A stretch of DNA of 57,570 nt, from contig CAYQME010000009.1 in the NCBI GenBank assembly GCA_964418645.1, forward strand, positions 1-57,570, written 5' to 3'. Of the stretch, positions 46,624-57,471 are shown piece after piece. Numbering within the stretch: the first letter of the stretch is position 1; the number at the start of each line of letters is the position of its first letter. The DNA is from JAADHG01 sp964418645. Its GTDB lineage: Bacteria > Bacteroidota > Bacteroidia > Flavobacteriales > Flavobacteriaceae. A program made the translations under genes and the position numbers. The notes beneath the pieces were generated by a model. It was not told where the DNA came from, did no database searches, and was given only the letters and a program-made list of their open reading frames with translations.

Positions 46624-46758
46624 GTGTTAATTACAACTTTTAAGACTTATTTAACAGCTATAAAAATCCAAACAGTAAAATATCGACGTATTTAATTAAC
46701 AGGAAACAACCTACGGTCTCTTGATAATAATTTCGTTCATTTAAAACCCTCTTTTTTT

Positions 46759-49700
46759 ATGTCTTTAAGAAACATCTTTGTATCTGTTTTGGTATTTGCT
46801 TCTATTCTCTCTTGCAAAAAAACGCCTGCTGAAACCGATAACTTGTTTAAGTTTAAAGACTATATAAATTATACTACATCTGGTCGTGTTTCAATTTTAA
46901 GTCCAATAAATATTGGCTTAGTAAAAGAAAATGAAGGATGGGTTAGCAATGATGAAATATTGGATAATATTGTCTCTATTTCACCAAAGGTAAAAGGGAA
47001 GCTTATAGTAAAAAACCCAAAAACAATGGCCTTTATTCCTAATAAGCCATTAAAACCTGATACAGGATATACAGTAACAGTAAAATTAAACGAGCTTCAG
47101 ACAAACATCCCTTCCGAGTTTAAGAATTACACATTTAGATTTAAAACGATAAAACCCAATTTTAATGTTATTACTCAGGGCTTACAATCGTATAATAAAG
47201 AATGGCAATATCTTGAAGGCATTATTAAACTAGCCGATGCAACAAAACTTGACGATGCAAAAATGCTACTGCTGGCTTCTCAAAAAGGAAGTGATTTGCC
47301 TATAAAATGGGATAAATCTAACGATATCTCTACCTATTTTAAATTCAAAATTGATAGTATTAGCCGGGAAATCAATGATTCTGAAGTAAAAATTATCTGG
47401 AATGGAAAATCAATCAATTCCTCAAACAAAGGCGAAAACACTATTACTATTCCTGGAATAAATAACTTTACTATTGTTGCCGTGGGTGTTATTCAATCAC
47501 CAGAACAATATTTATCTATCAATTTTTCAGATCGCCTTAAAAAACAACAAAATTTTGATGGGTTAGTAACTATTCAAAATGTAAAAACTCCAAAGTTTAT
47601 AGTTTCTGGAAACGTATTAAAAATCTATCCAGATACCCAAATAGTAGGAAACATGCAAGTTGATGTCTTTCAAGGGATAAAAAATGCTGAAGGTTTTAAA
47701 CTAAAACAGCCGTTTTCAGAATTGGTGTCTTTTGAAGAACTTAAACCTCAAGTCCGACTTATTACAGGAGCAGGAATTCTTCCTAATTCACAAGATTTAA
47801 AATTCAATTTTGAAGCTGTAAACCTTAAAGCGGTTGATGTACGGATAATTAAAATATTTGAAAATAATGTACTACAGTTTTTACAAGACAATAACTTGGG
47901 AAACAACTACGAATATAATATAAGACGCGTTGGGCGACGAATTGCAAAAAAAACTATTCCCCTCATCAAAAATGATATCGAAAACACTGGAAAGTGGAAG
48001 GCTTATAGTATCGATCTTTCAACCTATTTTAAAGCAGACCTTGGTGCAATTTATCGTGTTGAGCTAAGTTACAAAAAGGCATTTTCCCTTTACGATTGTA
48101 AGGCTAATAATACTTCTATTGACTCTGATGATGAGTCTTATTTTCAAGATGATTATTCCTATACTAATGCAGAAGAGAACTATTCTGAAGATGAAGAGTT
48201 ACGCGAAGAAGAATACTGGGATAATGTTAATTACGGTTACAGAAATTACACATACAATTGGAGAGAACGTGATAATCCTTGTCATGAATCGTATTATAAT
48301 GAAGATAGAATTGTTTCTAGCAATTTAATTGCATCTAACCTTGGTATTATTGCAAAACATGGAAACAATAAATCATATTCCTTTGCTGTAACCGATATTT
48401 CAACTACAAATCCCATAGCTAATGCTACTGTAGAGTTGTTTAACTATCAACAACAGTCTATAAAAAAAGCGACAACAGATAGTGAAGGATTAACCATAAT
48501 TGATGCTGAAAATCAAGCGTATTTCGCTATTGTTACTAAAGGAAAAGAAACTAGCTATATAAAACTCAGTGATGGTAATGCCTTATCAATGAGTAAATTT
48601 AATGTTTCAGGGAAAACACTACAACGCGGACTTAAAGGGTTTATCTATGGAGAGCGAGGAGTTTGGCGCCCAGGAGATTCGTTACATCTTACGTTCATGC
48701 TAAACGACAATGCCAATCCGTTGCTAGTAGGTCATCCAGTAAAAATGGAAGTAACCGACGCCAATGGAAAACTTACATACAGAAAAGTTAAAGTAAATGG
48801 TGTCAATAATTTTTACAGATTTTCAGTGCCAACGTCTCCAGAAGACAACACAGGAAATTGGAATGCTAAAGTTTCTGTAGGTGGAGCTTCCTTTTACAAA
48901 ACACTTAAAGTAGAAACCGTTAAACCTAATCGACTAAAGATTAAAATTGATTTTGAAGACGAAATACTTTCAAACGCAAAACCATTACAAAGTAAGTTGA
49001 ACGTAAATTGGCTTCATGGTGCTCCTGCAAAAAATATAAAAGCTGAAATTAAAGCCAAATTTTCTTCAACCACTACAGGATTTAAAAACTATCCAAACTA
49101 TATATTTAATGACCCTACGCGAAAGTTTGAAACTGAAGAAATTACAATTTTTGATGATAAAGTTAATGCAGAAGGTATTGCTAATGTTCATAAAAAAATA
49201 AATATTGGAAATAATGCTCCTGGAATGTTAAACGTGTCTTTCCTTACTAGGGCATTTGAAAATGGTGGAGACTTTTCAATAGATGTGTTTAGTAAAAAAT
49301 ATGCCCCTTACGACGCTTTTGTAGGTTTAAAATCTCCCCAAGAGCGTGCTTATGGTTCTTTTTATACAGATGAAGATCAAGAATTCAACCTCGTAGTTGT
49401 CGATGCCAAAGGAAAGCCTATTAAACGTAATAATTTAGAAATAAAAGTCTATCAAATACAATGGCGTTGGTGGTGGAGTTCCTCTTATGACGATCTAGCT
49501 TCATACCAATCTAGCAGTTATCACAGCCCGTTTATGAACACAAAAGTAAACACAAACAACAAAGGGGAAGCGATTTTTAAAATAAACGTTCCCGATGCTG
49601 AAAGCGGACGCTACTTAATTCGTGTTTACGACCCCGAAAGTGGTCATGCTACTGGACGTACAGCATATTTTTATAGAAATTGGTGGCCCCGTGATTCTGG

Positions 49701-52484
49701 GAATAATAAAGAAGCTGCAAAAATGTTAGTGTTTTCATCAGGCAAAGAAGCCTATAATGTTGGTGATGTGGCTAAAATTACTTTCCCCTCCGGAAACGAA
49801 GGGCGTGCTTTGGCAAGTATTGAAAACGGCACAGAGGTTTTAGCAACAACTTGGGTAAAGACTCAAAAAGGAGAAACAACAACATCCATTCCTATTACCA
49901 AAGAAATGGCGCCAAACGTGTTTATTAATATTTCATTATTACAGCCTCATGCTGTAACAGAGAACGATTTACCTATACGTCTCTATGGTATTATTCCTAT
50001 TATGGTAGAAGACAAAAACACCCTTTTGGAACCACAAATAAGTATGCCTAATGTATTGCGTCCAGAACAGGATATTACTGTAAAAATTAGCGAAAAAAAC
50101 AATAAAGCAATGGCCTATACAGTCGCTATTGTAGATGATGGCTTATTAGACCTAACACGCTTTAAAACACCTAATGGCTGGGATATATTTTATGCTCGCG
50201 AAGCGCTTGGTGTAAAAACCTGGGATATTTTCGATGAAGTTATTGGTGCATACACAGGAAGTGTAGATCAAATTTTTGAAATTGGTGGAGATGGTAATGC
50301 AATAGTTGGCAAAAAGAAAAAAGCCAATCGCTTTAAACCTGTTGTAAAATATCTTGGTCCTTTTGAATTGAAAGCAGGTGAAACAAAATCATATAGCATT
50401 AAAATTCCCAAGTATATTGGTTCCATTCGTACCATGGTTGTTGCAGGTGATAATATAAATGCTGCTTATGGAAGTGTAGAAAAAACAACTCCTGTTAAAA
50501 AACCATTAATGGTGCTCGCAACCTTACCTCGGAAATTAAGTCCTGGAGAAAAAGTAACGCTTCCTGTAACTGTATTTGCGATGGAAAACAAAATAAAGAC
50601 AGTCTCTATAAACTTAAAATTAAGTAAAGGTATTTCAGTCGTTGGCAAGAAAACACAAACGTTAACTTTTGCAAATCCTGATGAGCAAATGACCTATTTT
50701 GAATTGGATGTTAGTAAAGCAAAAGGTATAAACACCGTTGAAGTTATAGCTTCCGGTCATGGTGAAACATCATCTTACGAGGTTGAATTAGATGTCGTAA
50801 ACCCTAATCCGTATAGCTCTAAAGTAACCGATTTAATTTTAGATTCTAATACCTCAAAAACAATAGATTTTGCAACGTTTGGAGTGGAAGGTAGTAATAG
50901 TGCCTCGATAGAATTTTCTACAATGCCACCTATGGATTTCACTGGACGTTTACAATATTTAATCAGTTATCCTCATGGTTGTGTTGAGCAAACAACATCT
51001 AGTGTGTTCCCTCAATTGTACTTAACAGAGATATTCAATTTAACCCTTGATAAAAAACAAACTATCGAAAACAACATAAAAAACGGCATTAAGAAATTAG
51101 CGAATTTTCAAAGACCTAATGGCGGATTATCCTATTGGAGTGGGCAACACAATGTCAATGATTGGGGGACTACCTATGCAGGACATTTTATAATTGAAGC
51201 TGAAAAAAAAGGCTATGTTTTACCATTGACATTTAAGACCAATTGGCTACAATATCAAAAACAAGCTGCTAAAGATTGGCGCCCAAGCTATAAAAACTAT
51301 AGAAGTGATGTGGCTCAAGCCTATAGATTATATACTCTCGCTTTAGCTGGGCATCCAGACTTAAGTGCTATGAACAGATTAAGAGAATTTGGAGACTTAT
51401 CTAACGATGCAAAATGGAGATTGGCCGCTGCTTATGGTTTAGCTGGGCAAACAGAAGCCGTGAAAGCAATTTCGGCAACGGCTAACACTGAATTTGGGGC
51501 ACACCAAAACGATTATTACACTTATGGCTCTGTAGATAGAAATCGTGCCATGGCATTAGAAACCATGGTGATTCTCAACGATTCTAAAACACGACATCTT
51601 GCCGAATATATTGCCAAGCGTTTATCATCTAAACAATGGATGAGTACCCAGTCTACAGCATACAGTTTATTAGCAATGGCAAAAATGGTGAGTAAAAATG
51701 GAGGTAAAGCATTACATTTAAATTATACACTTAATGCAGGTAAATCAGAATTAATTAAAACAAACAATACTATTTCACAGCGTCCTTTAAATATCAAAGC
51801 CGGGAGCAATAAAATTGAGGTAAACAATATTAAAAACAATACTATCTATGCTAGAATTGTCACCTCTGGTAAGCTGCCATTAGGCAAAGAAATTATTGAA
51901 CAAAGAGGTTTAAAAGTCTCTATAACTTATAAAGATTCACAAGGAAATACTATANNNNNNNNNNNNNNNNNNNNNNNNNNNNNNNNNNNNNNNNNNNNNN
52001 NNNNNNNNNNNNNNNNNNNNNNNNNNNNNNNNNNNNNNNNNNNNNNNNNNNNNNACAAAGAGGTTTAAAAGTCTCTATAACTTATAAAGATTCACAAGGA
52101 AATACTATAGATATTACTAAATTAAAACAAGGCCAAGACTTTGCTGCAAATATTACTGTAGTGAATCAAAAAAACGAACCAATCAACGATGTGGCATTAA
52201 CCCAAATATTCCCTTCCGGATGGGAAATAGTAAACACGCGTTTTACTGATTTTGGAAATGCAACTACAAATCAAGCTGATTATACAGATATTAGAGATGA
52301 CCGCGTAAATTTTTATTTTAATCTGAATAAAAGCTCGAAGACGGGAAGCATAAAAACTTTTAATGTGCTGTTAAACGCTTCGTATTTAGGTAAGTATTAT
52401 TTGCCTGGAACACAAGTTGAAGCGATGTATGATAATGACTATTTCGTAAGAACGAAAGGTCAGTGGATTAAAGTAAATAAATAA
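46759..52484 (+). CDS. Bacterial alpha-2-macroglobulin-like lipoprotein, interrupted only by an assembly gap
   Basis: A large periplasmic lipoprotein (signal ending SILS-Cys20) with macroglobulin domains. It has an MG/A2M_N-type segment (GFIYGERGVWRPGDSLHLTFML), an A2M core, and the thioester motif GCVEQ with Cys1408, then the helical thioester-domain repeats. Such proteins trap proteases and, in bacteria, usually accompany PBP1C. A run of 100 Ns at 51955-52054 breaks the frame. The 55 bases before the gap repeat exactly after it; removing 155 bp joins codon 1732 (ending 51954) to position 52110 and gives 1856 residues. Merged coding coordinates are 46759-51954 plus 52110-52484. An acidic Tyr/Asp-rich stretch at ~453-517 is unusual. 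Confidence 0.9.
51900..51954. repeat. Left copy of a 55-bp gap-flanking duplicate
   Basis: Identical to 52055-52109. It is best read as one genomic sequence present on both contig ends, not a biological repeat. Confidence 0.9.
51955..52054. other. Scaffold gap, exactly 100 N
   Basis: A round 100-base N run, the conventional unknown-size gap. The identical 55-bp flanks indicate that the true gap is negative (overlapping contig ends). Confidence 0.95.
52055..52109. repeat. Right copy of the 55-bp gap-flanking duplicate
   Basis: Identical to 51900-51954. Length 55 matches a k-mer size used by de Bruijn assemblers, which supports an assembly origin. Confidence 0.9.
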
Positions 52485-52492
52485 ACAAATCT

Positions 52493-52548
52493 GTCATTTC
52501 GAAAACGGCTTTTTAAGCTAAAATGTTTCTGATTTTTTTCGGAGTGAC
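52493..52548 (+). repeat. Possible intergenic palindromic element
   Basis: GTCATTTCGA (52493-52502) and TCGGAGTGAC (52539-52548) pair over all 10 positions in the plus-strand RNA if two G-U pairs are allowed. The ends resemble common Bacteroidota intergenic palindromes and those of the 1631-1725 element (GTCATT start, ATGAC/GTGAC end). Confidence 0.4.
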
Positions 52549-52566
52549 CAAACACATCTTAAAATT

Positions 52567-53460
52567 ATGAAAACACATATAAGTATATTATTAGCACTAG
52601 TAGCATTTAGCTATACCGAAGCACAAGACATTCAATACGTTTCAGCTGAAAACGGCTTAGTTATTAGAGTAAAACCAAGCAGAGGTGCCAAACGCATTGG
52701 AATGCTTGACTATGGCACAGCATTGGAAATTACAGAACACACAAATTTACAATTAGACATTATGAATAATGGCGAAAAAATTTCAGGCGAATGGGTGAAA
52801 GTTAGAGGTAAGAATGCCTACGAATCCTTTGAGGAAGGTTATGTTTTTAATGGTTTTTTAACAGAAGAAAAGCTTAAAAAGCGCTTTAAAGCAAGCTTTG
52901 AAGAATTTACAGTAAGTATCGATGATATTTCCGAAAAAACACCAAAGGAAGCCTTTGGAAACCCAGATAAAATCCTGTCTTTTAAGTTAAATTTAGATGA
53001 ATCCTTAGAAGGGAAAACTATTAAAGTGAAGCATCATCAAGAGTTTAGAACCATAGAAGTGTTTCAAAAACATGAAAATAGCATTGCTATTTCAGATGAC
53101 AAATCACATTGCGATCTAATTGATTGGCAACATTATTATTCCAGTTGGAAGCCCTTAAAAACGATTTCTAGAAATCATAAATTTAAAGCACACGCCATTT
53201 CAGAAAAAGAAGCACTAAAATTTATAGATATTGATATTGAAGCACTAAAATCAGTTGTAAATGAAACTTGTGGAGCTTCTTGGAGTGAATCTATAAAAGA
53301 CGTAAAATCAGTTAAAGACTATCCAACAAGCATTATTACCAGTAAAGTACTTTTACGTATTATAATGACAGATATTGATGGTTATAAAACTGAGAAGATA
53401 ATTATCTTTGAAATTCCTATGAGTTGTCAAACTAAAGTAAATTCTTATGCAAAACTTTAA
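52567..53460 (+). CDS. Secreted SH3-domain protein
   Basis: 297 residues. A signal peptide (1-19, ending YTEAQ) is followed by a bacterial SH3-like domain (~24-98, ENGLVIRVKPSRGAKRIGMLDYGTALEI, then GEWVKVRG and GYVFNGFL). The remainder (~100-297) is a domain I do not recognise, with 'DKSHCDLIDWQHYYSSWKPL' and a late Cys pair that could form disulfides in the periplasm. It lies between the macroglobulin and PBP1C genes, suggesting a cell-wall-related role. Its last 14 bp overlap the next gene. Confidence 0.75.
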   Translation: MKTHISILLALVAFSYTEAQDIQYVSAENGLVIRVKPSRGAKRIGMLDYGTALEITEHTNLQLDIMNNGEKISGEWVKVRGKNAYESFEEGYVFNGFLTEEKLKKRFKASFEEFTVSIDDISEKTPKEAFGNPDKILSFKLNLDESLEGKTIKVKHHQEFRTIEVFQKHENSIAISDDKSHCDLIDWQHYYSSWKPLKTISRNHKFKAHAISEKEALKFIDIDIEALKSVVNETCGASWSESIKDVKSVKDYPTSIITSKVLLRIIMTDIDGYKTEKIIIFEIPMSCQTKVNSYAKL

Positions 53461-53755
53461 ACCATACTACGCAGTAATATTTACCTCAACACAAACAAAA
53501 CAGACTGAAGGCTATAATGAAATGGCTCAAAAAATGGAAGCATTAGCCAAACAAGAAGAAGGTTTTATTAGTATAGATAGTGTGCGTGAAGAAGTAGGTA
53601 TTACTGTGAGTTATTGGAAAAATTTAGACGCTATAAAAAAATGGAAGCAAAATTCTGAGCACTTACTGGCACAAAAAAAAGGACGGCAAAATTGGTACAG
53701 TTATTATAACGTAAGGATTTGCAGGGTTGAACATGAGTATGAATTTAAAAATTGA
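53447..53755 (+). CDS. ABM (antibiotic biosynthesis monooxygenase) fold protein
   Basis: 102 residues, cytoplasmic, a dimeric ferredoxin-like fold of the ABM type. YYAVIFTSTQTKQTEGYNEMAQKMEALAKQEEGFISIDSVREEVGITVSYWKNLDAIKKWKQNSEH is the family pattern. The name is historical: many members are small-molecule oxygenases or of unknown function. It overlaps the SH3 gene by 14 bp and the PBP1C start by 4 bp (TTGA), so it sits in a translationally coupled chain even though its partners are envelope proteins. Confidence 0.8.
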   Translation: MQNFKPYYAVIFTSTQTKQTEGYNEMAQKMEALAKQEEGFISIDSVREEVGITVSYWKNLDAIKKWKQNSEHLLAQKKGRQNWYSYYNVRICRVEHEYEFKN

Positions 53756-56103
53756 AGCAAGTTTTTGTACATATTAAAAAGCATAAATTTAAGTCAGTAG
53801 TGATTTTAATATTACTGAGTGCATATTACTTTTGCTTGCCCAAACAATTATTTACAAGCCCAACAGCCACCGTAATTGAAAGCAGTAAAGGAGAACTGTT
53901 AGGGGCTTATATTGCAAAAGATGGACAATGGCGCTTCCCATATAATGATAGTATTCCTGATAAATTTAAACAATGCATTGTTCTTTTTGAAGACGAATAC
54001 TTTTATAAACATCCTGGTTTTAATCCTATTTCCATTTTTAAAGCATTAAAAGAAAACATTAGTTCTGGAACTGTTAAACGAGGAGGGAGTACGCTTACGC
54101 AACAAACTATTAGACTATCACGAAAGGGAAAGGCAAGAAGCTATATCGAAAAATTTAAAGAAATTATTCTTGCAACGCGATTAGAATTTAGATATAGTAA
54201 AGATAAAATTCTAACTTTTTATACTAGTAATGCACCTTTTGGAGGAAACGTTGTTGGTCTTGATGCGGCTTCATGGCTTTATTTTAATAGAAATGCAACC
54301 CATTTATCTTGGGCAGAAAGTGCTACGCTAGCAGTTTTACCTAATGCCCCAAGCTTAATCTATCCAGGGAAAAACCAAGAGCAATTATTAAAAAAACGAA
54401 ACAAGCTCTTAAAAAAACTACTTGACAAAGAGGTTATCGATTCACTTACTTATAAGCTTTCAATTATCGAAAATTTACCTCAAAAACCTTGTCCTTTACC
54501 TCAAATCGCGCCTCATTTATTGCAAAAAGTAACACAAACACATTATGGACAACGTGTAAAAACCTCCGTGAAAAAAGATTTACAGGAACAAACCAATGAT
54601 ATTGTCAAAAATCATTACAATCAGCTACGTCAAAACGAAATTCACAATATTGCGGTATTAATTTTAGATGTTAATACTCGAGAAGTGTTATCATATATTG
54701 GCAATGCTCCAACAGATAAAACGCATCAAAAAAATGTTGATGTTATTAGTAAACCGAGAAGCACAGGAAGTATTTTAAAACCCTTTTTATATGCTGCCAT
54801 GTTAGATTCTGGTGAGTTACTCCCAAACACTTTGGTGCCAGATGTACCAACACAATTTGCAAGTTATAATCCGCAAAATTATAATAAAGATTTTGATGGT
54901 GCAGTTACTGCAAAACGAGCATTATCAAGGTCTTTGAATGTGCCTTCGGTTAGGTTGTTGCAGCAATTTGGTTTAGATAGATTTTATCATTCTCTAAAAC
55001 AGTTGCAATTAAGAGACCTAAAGTACAATGCCAATCATTATGGCTTATCATTAATCCTTGGAGGTGCTGAAAGTAATCTTTGGGATTTGTGTAAAAGTTA
55101 TGCTGCCATGGCATCAACCCTGAATCATTTTAATGATAATTCAAGTCAATATTTCTCTAATGAATTTACAGAACCAACCTACTTAGCTGATTCTGAAATT
55201 GACTTTGGGAAATTATCTAACGAAAGACCCGTTTTTGATGCTGCTTCTATATACCTAACCTTTGAAAGCATGAAAGAAGTTAACAGGCCTGAAGGAAATG
55301 AAAATTGGCAGTTCTTTGATTCCTCCAAACAAATAGCTTGGAAAACAGGAACAAGCTTTGGCTTTAGAGATGCTTGGGCAATTGGTGCAACAAAAAATTA
55401 TGTGGTTGGTGTTTGGGTAGGTAATGCCGATGGCGAGGGACGACCAGGATTAGTCGGTGTACAAACCGCTGCCCCAATTTTGTTTGATGTGTTTGATGTG
55501 TTACCAAATAGTGATTGGTTCTCAAAACCCTTTGATGAAATGCTGGAGATAGACATTTGTATAAAAAGCGGCTATCGTGCATCGGCAATTTGCGAAGAAA
55601 CCACTAAACAATTTGTACAATTAAGCGGATTAAAAACAAAGCCTTGTCCCTACCATATACTAGTGCATTTAGATATTAATGGAGAATATCAAGTAAATTC
55701 GTCTTGTGAGTCTTTAAGCAACATCACTAATAAGTCGTGGTTTGTTTTACCTCCTTTAATGGAGCATTATTATAAAACTAAGAATCCGTTTTATAAACCC
55801 TTGCCTCCATTTAGAGCTGATTGTTTAGGAGAAGGAAGTATAACTATGCAATTTATTTATCCCAAAGCATCCGAACAATTTTTCTTGCCTAAAGATTTCG
55901 ATGGTAACACTAATGCACTCATTTTAAAAATTGCACATTCTAAGCCTGAAACAACTGTATTCTGGTATGTAGATAAAACCTTTATAGGAAGCACTAAGGC
56001 TATTCACGATATGGCCATTTTGCCAAAAACAGGAAAACACCTAATTACTGTAGTAGATGAATTAGGTAATGAAGTTAGTCGAAGAATAGAGATTTTGGAA
56101 TAG
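53752..56103 (+). CDS. pbpC: Penicillin-binding protein 1C
   Basis: 783 residues from a TTG start that overlaps the ABM gene stop; no in-frame ATG occurs until well inside the protein, so TTG is required. There is one membrane anchor (~15-30), then a glycosyltransferase-51 domain (~45-225: FEDEYFYKHPGFNP and RGGSTLTQQTIRL). The transpeptidase domain (~290-560) has SxxK in RSTGSILKPF, SxN in SRSLNVPS and KTG in WKTGTSFGFRDAW. A C-terminal BiPBP_C-type domain (~690-780) closes it. It polymerises and cross-links peptidoglycan. Pairing with a macroglobulin gene is the classic pbpC context. Confidence 0.93.
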   Translation: MKQVFVHIKKHKFKSVVILILLSAYYFCLPKQLFTSPTATVIESSKGELLGAYIAKDGQWRFPYNDSIPDKFKQCIVLFEDEYFYKHPGFNPISIFKALKENISSGTVKRGGSTLTQQTIRLSRKGKARSYIEKFKEIILATRLEFRYSKDKILTFYTSNAPFGGNVVGLDAASWLYFNRNATHLSWAESATLAVLPNAPSLIYPGKNQEQLLKKRNKLLKKLLDKEVIDSLTYKLSIIENLPQKPCPLPQIAPHLLQKVTQTHYGQRVKTSVKKDLQEQTNDIVKNHYNQLRQNEIHNIAVLILDVNTREVLSYIGNAPTDKTHQKNVDVISKPRSTGSILKPFLYAAMLDSGELLPNTLVPDVPTQFASYNPQNYNKDFDGAVTAKRALSRSLNVPSVRLLQQFGLDRFYHSLKQLQLRDLKYNANHYGLSLILGGAESNLWDLCKSYAAMASTLNHFNDNSSQYFSNEFTEPTYLADSEIDFGKLSNERPVFDAASIYLTFESMKEVNRPEGNENWQFFDSSKQIAWKTGTSFGFRDAWAIGATKNYVVGVWVGNADGEGRPGLVGVQTAAPILFDVFDVLPNSDWFSKPFDEMLEIDICIKSGYRASAICEETTKQFVQLSGLKTKPCPYHILVHLDINGEYQVNSSCESLSNITNKSWFVLPPLMEHYYKTKNPFYKPLPPFRADCLGEGSITMQFIYPKASEQFFLPKDFDGNTNALILKIAHSKPETTVFWYVDKTFIGSTKAIHDMAILPKTGKHLITVVDELGNEVSRRIEILE

Positions 56104-56958
56104 TTAGTTTTTTATAACTGCTTTTAGAATACTATGGTCAGATTTAAAAGTGTTTATTTTCTCTACTGTTAATATTTCCAAATCCTTAGAAGCCCAAATA
56201 TGATCTAATGAAAGTAAAGGGATATTCCATGGCCATGTTTCTCTAAACCCATTCCCTTTTTCGGAAAAGACATGATTAAAATTATCTTTAAAATCTTTAA
56301 AATGAACAGATTCAAAAGGTGTGTTAAAATCTCCTAGAATAAGCATTTTTTTGCTTTTATCTATATTAGAAAAAAGAAAATCTAACTCCTTCTTTCTAAA
56401 ATTAAACATGCTTCCTGACAAATCTATAGCGTAAAAATTAAAGCCTCTAACTTTGAAATTTATTATCGTAGAATTATTTTCAGAATTTATTTTATTTTTG
56501 ACAGTTATTGGTGTTTTTGAAAAAATCCCTATTTCTTCTTTAGAAAGAAAAAAATAATTGTCTCCATATTTTGATTTAACCTTTTTAATATCTTTTTCTC
56601 CACATTCTACTAAAATAAGAATGTCAGGAATGCTTTCTATCTCATTAAATGCGTCTTCAAAATTTCTGTCACGAGATGCATTCCATAAAACTATCTCAAT
56701 ATGGCTTTCATTTATATTTGTCTCATTGTGTTTATAGCTTCTACTAATCCATATAACTGTTAATATTAACGCTAACACAATAATTTTTTTTGTGTGCTTC
56801 TTTATAAAAACCAATAATCCTATAATTAGTAGGATTATTATTGGGAGAGGAAATGTGTAAAAAATAAATGAAGACCAATAAAACTGGTCTTTAATAGTAA
56901 AGTTTATAACAATACTAAGTAAAACCACTATTATGTAAATTCTCTTAAAATAGTACAC
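56104..56958 (-). CDS. Membrane-anchored endonuclease/exonuclease/phosphatase-family protein
   Basis: 284 residues. Three hydrophobic segments at the N-terminus (~6-22, ~30-52 and ~58-72) are followed by an EEP domain: EIVLWNASRD (N-terminal Asn), DILILVECGE (metal Glu), MLILGDFNTPFES (GDFN), LDHIWAS and KSDHSIL (catalytic SDH). The substrate could be nucleic acid or a phosphoester; unresolved. The three-helix anchor suggests periplasmic action, as in the YafD-like group. Its stop abuts the pbpC stop with no gap. Confidence 0.85.
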   Translation of the reverse strand: MYYFKRIYIIVVLLSIVINFTIKDQFYWSSFIFYTFPLPIIILLIIGLLVFIKKHTKKIIVLALILTVIWISRSYKHNETNINESHIEIVLWNASRDRNFEDAFNEIESIPDILILVECGEKDIKKVKSKYGDNYFFLSKEEIGIFSKTPITVKNKINSENNSTIINFKVRGFNFYAIDLSGSMFNFRKKELDFLFSNIDKSKKMLILGDFNTPFESVHFKDFKDNFNHVFSEKGNGFRETWPWNIPLLSLDHIWASKDLEILTVEKINTFKSDHSILKAVIKN

Positions 56959-57000
56959 ATTTTATGTTTTAATTATTCCTATTGTCTACTGTCTTTTCCC

Positions 57001-57471
57001 TTATTTCCAAGTATTAAAAGGGCGCCTACTTAATTGCGAATTATAATACTTTATTTCTCCGGTAACTTCTTGCCCTAACCATTTTGGTTTTACTAAAGTT
57101 TCGGTCTCAGAATTTAATTCAACTTCAGCAATTATTAATCCTCTATTGTTCCCAAAAAATTCATCCACTTCAAAAATGTGTTTTCCAACCTTTACTTCAT
57201 ACCGTATTTTATCAATGATACCCTTTTCGCAAAGTTTTAAAAGTGCTTTTGCATCTGTTTTTGAAATCTCTTTTTCCCATTCAAAACGTGACAATCCACC
57301 TGTAGAAGGCAATCCTTTTACGGTTATAAATCCTTCATCTCCTTTTAACCTTACTCTTACGGTGCGCTCTTTATCTGTATTTAAAAACCCTTGAATAATG
57401 TTAGTTTTTTTTAAAGCTTCATCTTTAAAGGCGTTTGAGTTTACTAGAAATTTGCGTTCTATTTCTATCAT
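57001..57471 (-). CDS. CYTH-domain protein
   Basis: 156 residues from the ATG at 57471; the Met at 57483 would add four residues and is less like the family, which begins MIEIERKFLV. The CYTH signature ExExK appears as MIEIERKFLV. TVRVRLKGDEGFITVKG and the later FEVDEFFGNNRGLIIAEVEL give the charged tunnel residues. Members hydrolyse tripolyphosphate or thiamine triphosphate, or make cyclic AMP; bacterial standalone proteins of this size are most often triphosphatases. Substrate unproven. Confidence 0.88.
   Translation of the reverse strand: MIEIERKFLVNSNAFKDEALKKTNIIQGFLNTDKERTVRVRLKGDEGFITVKGLPSTGGLSRFEWEKEISKTDAKALLKLCEKGIIDKIRYEVKVGKHIFEVDEFFGNNRGLIIAEVELNSETETLVKPKWLGQEVTGEIKYYNSQLSRRPFNTWK

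Noticed and set aside
51955..52484. Macroglobulin gene as a frameshifted pseudogene or as two genes, with a separate 107-residue ORF at 52161
   Set aside because: The break coincides with 100 Ns between identical 55-bp flanks; merging them restores one frame. The 52161 ORF is the tail of the same protein.
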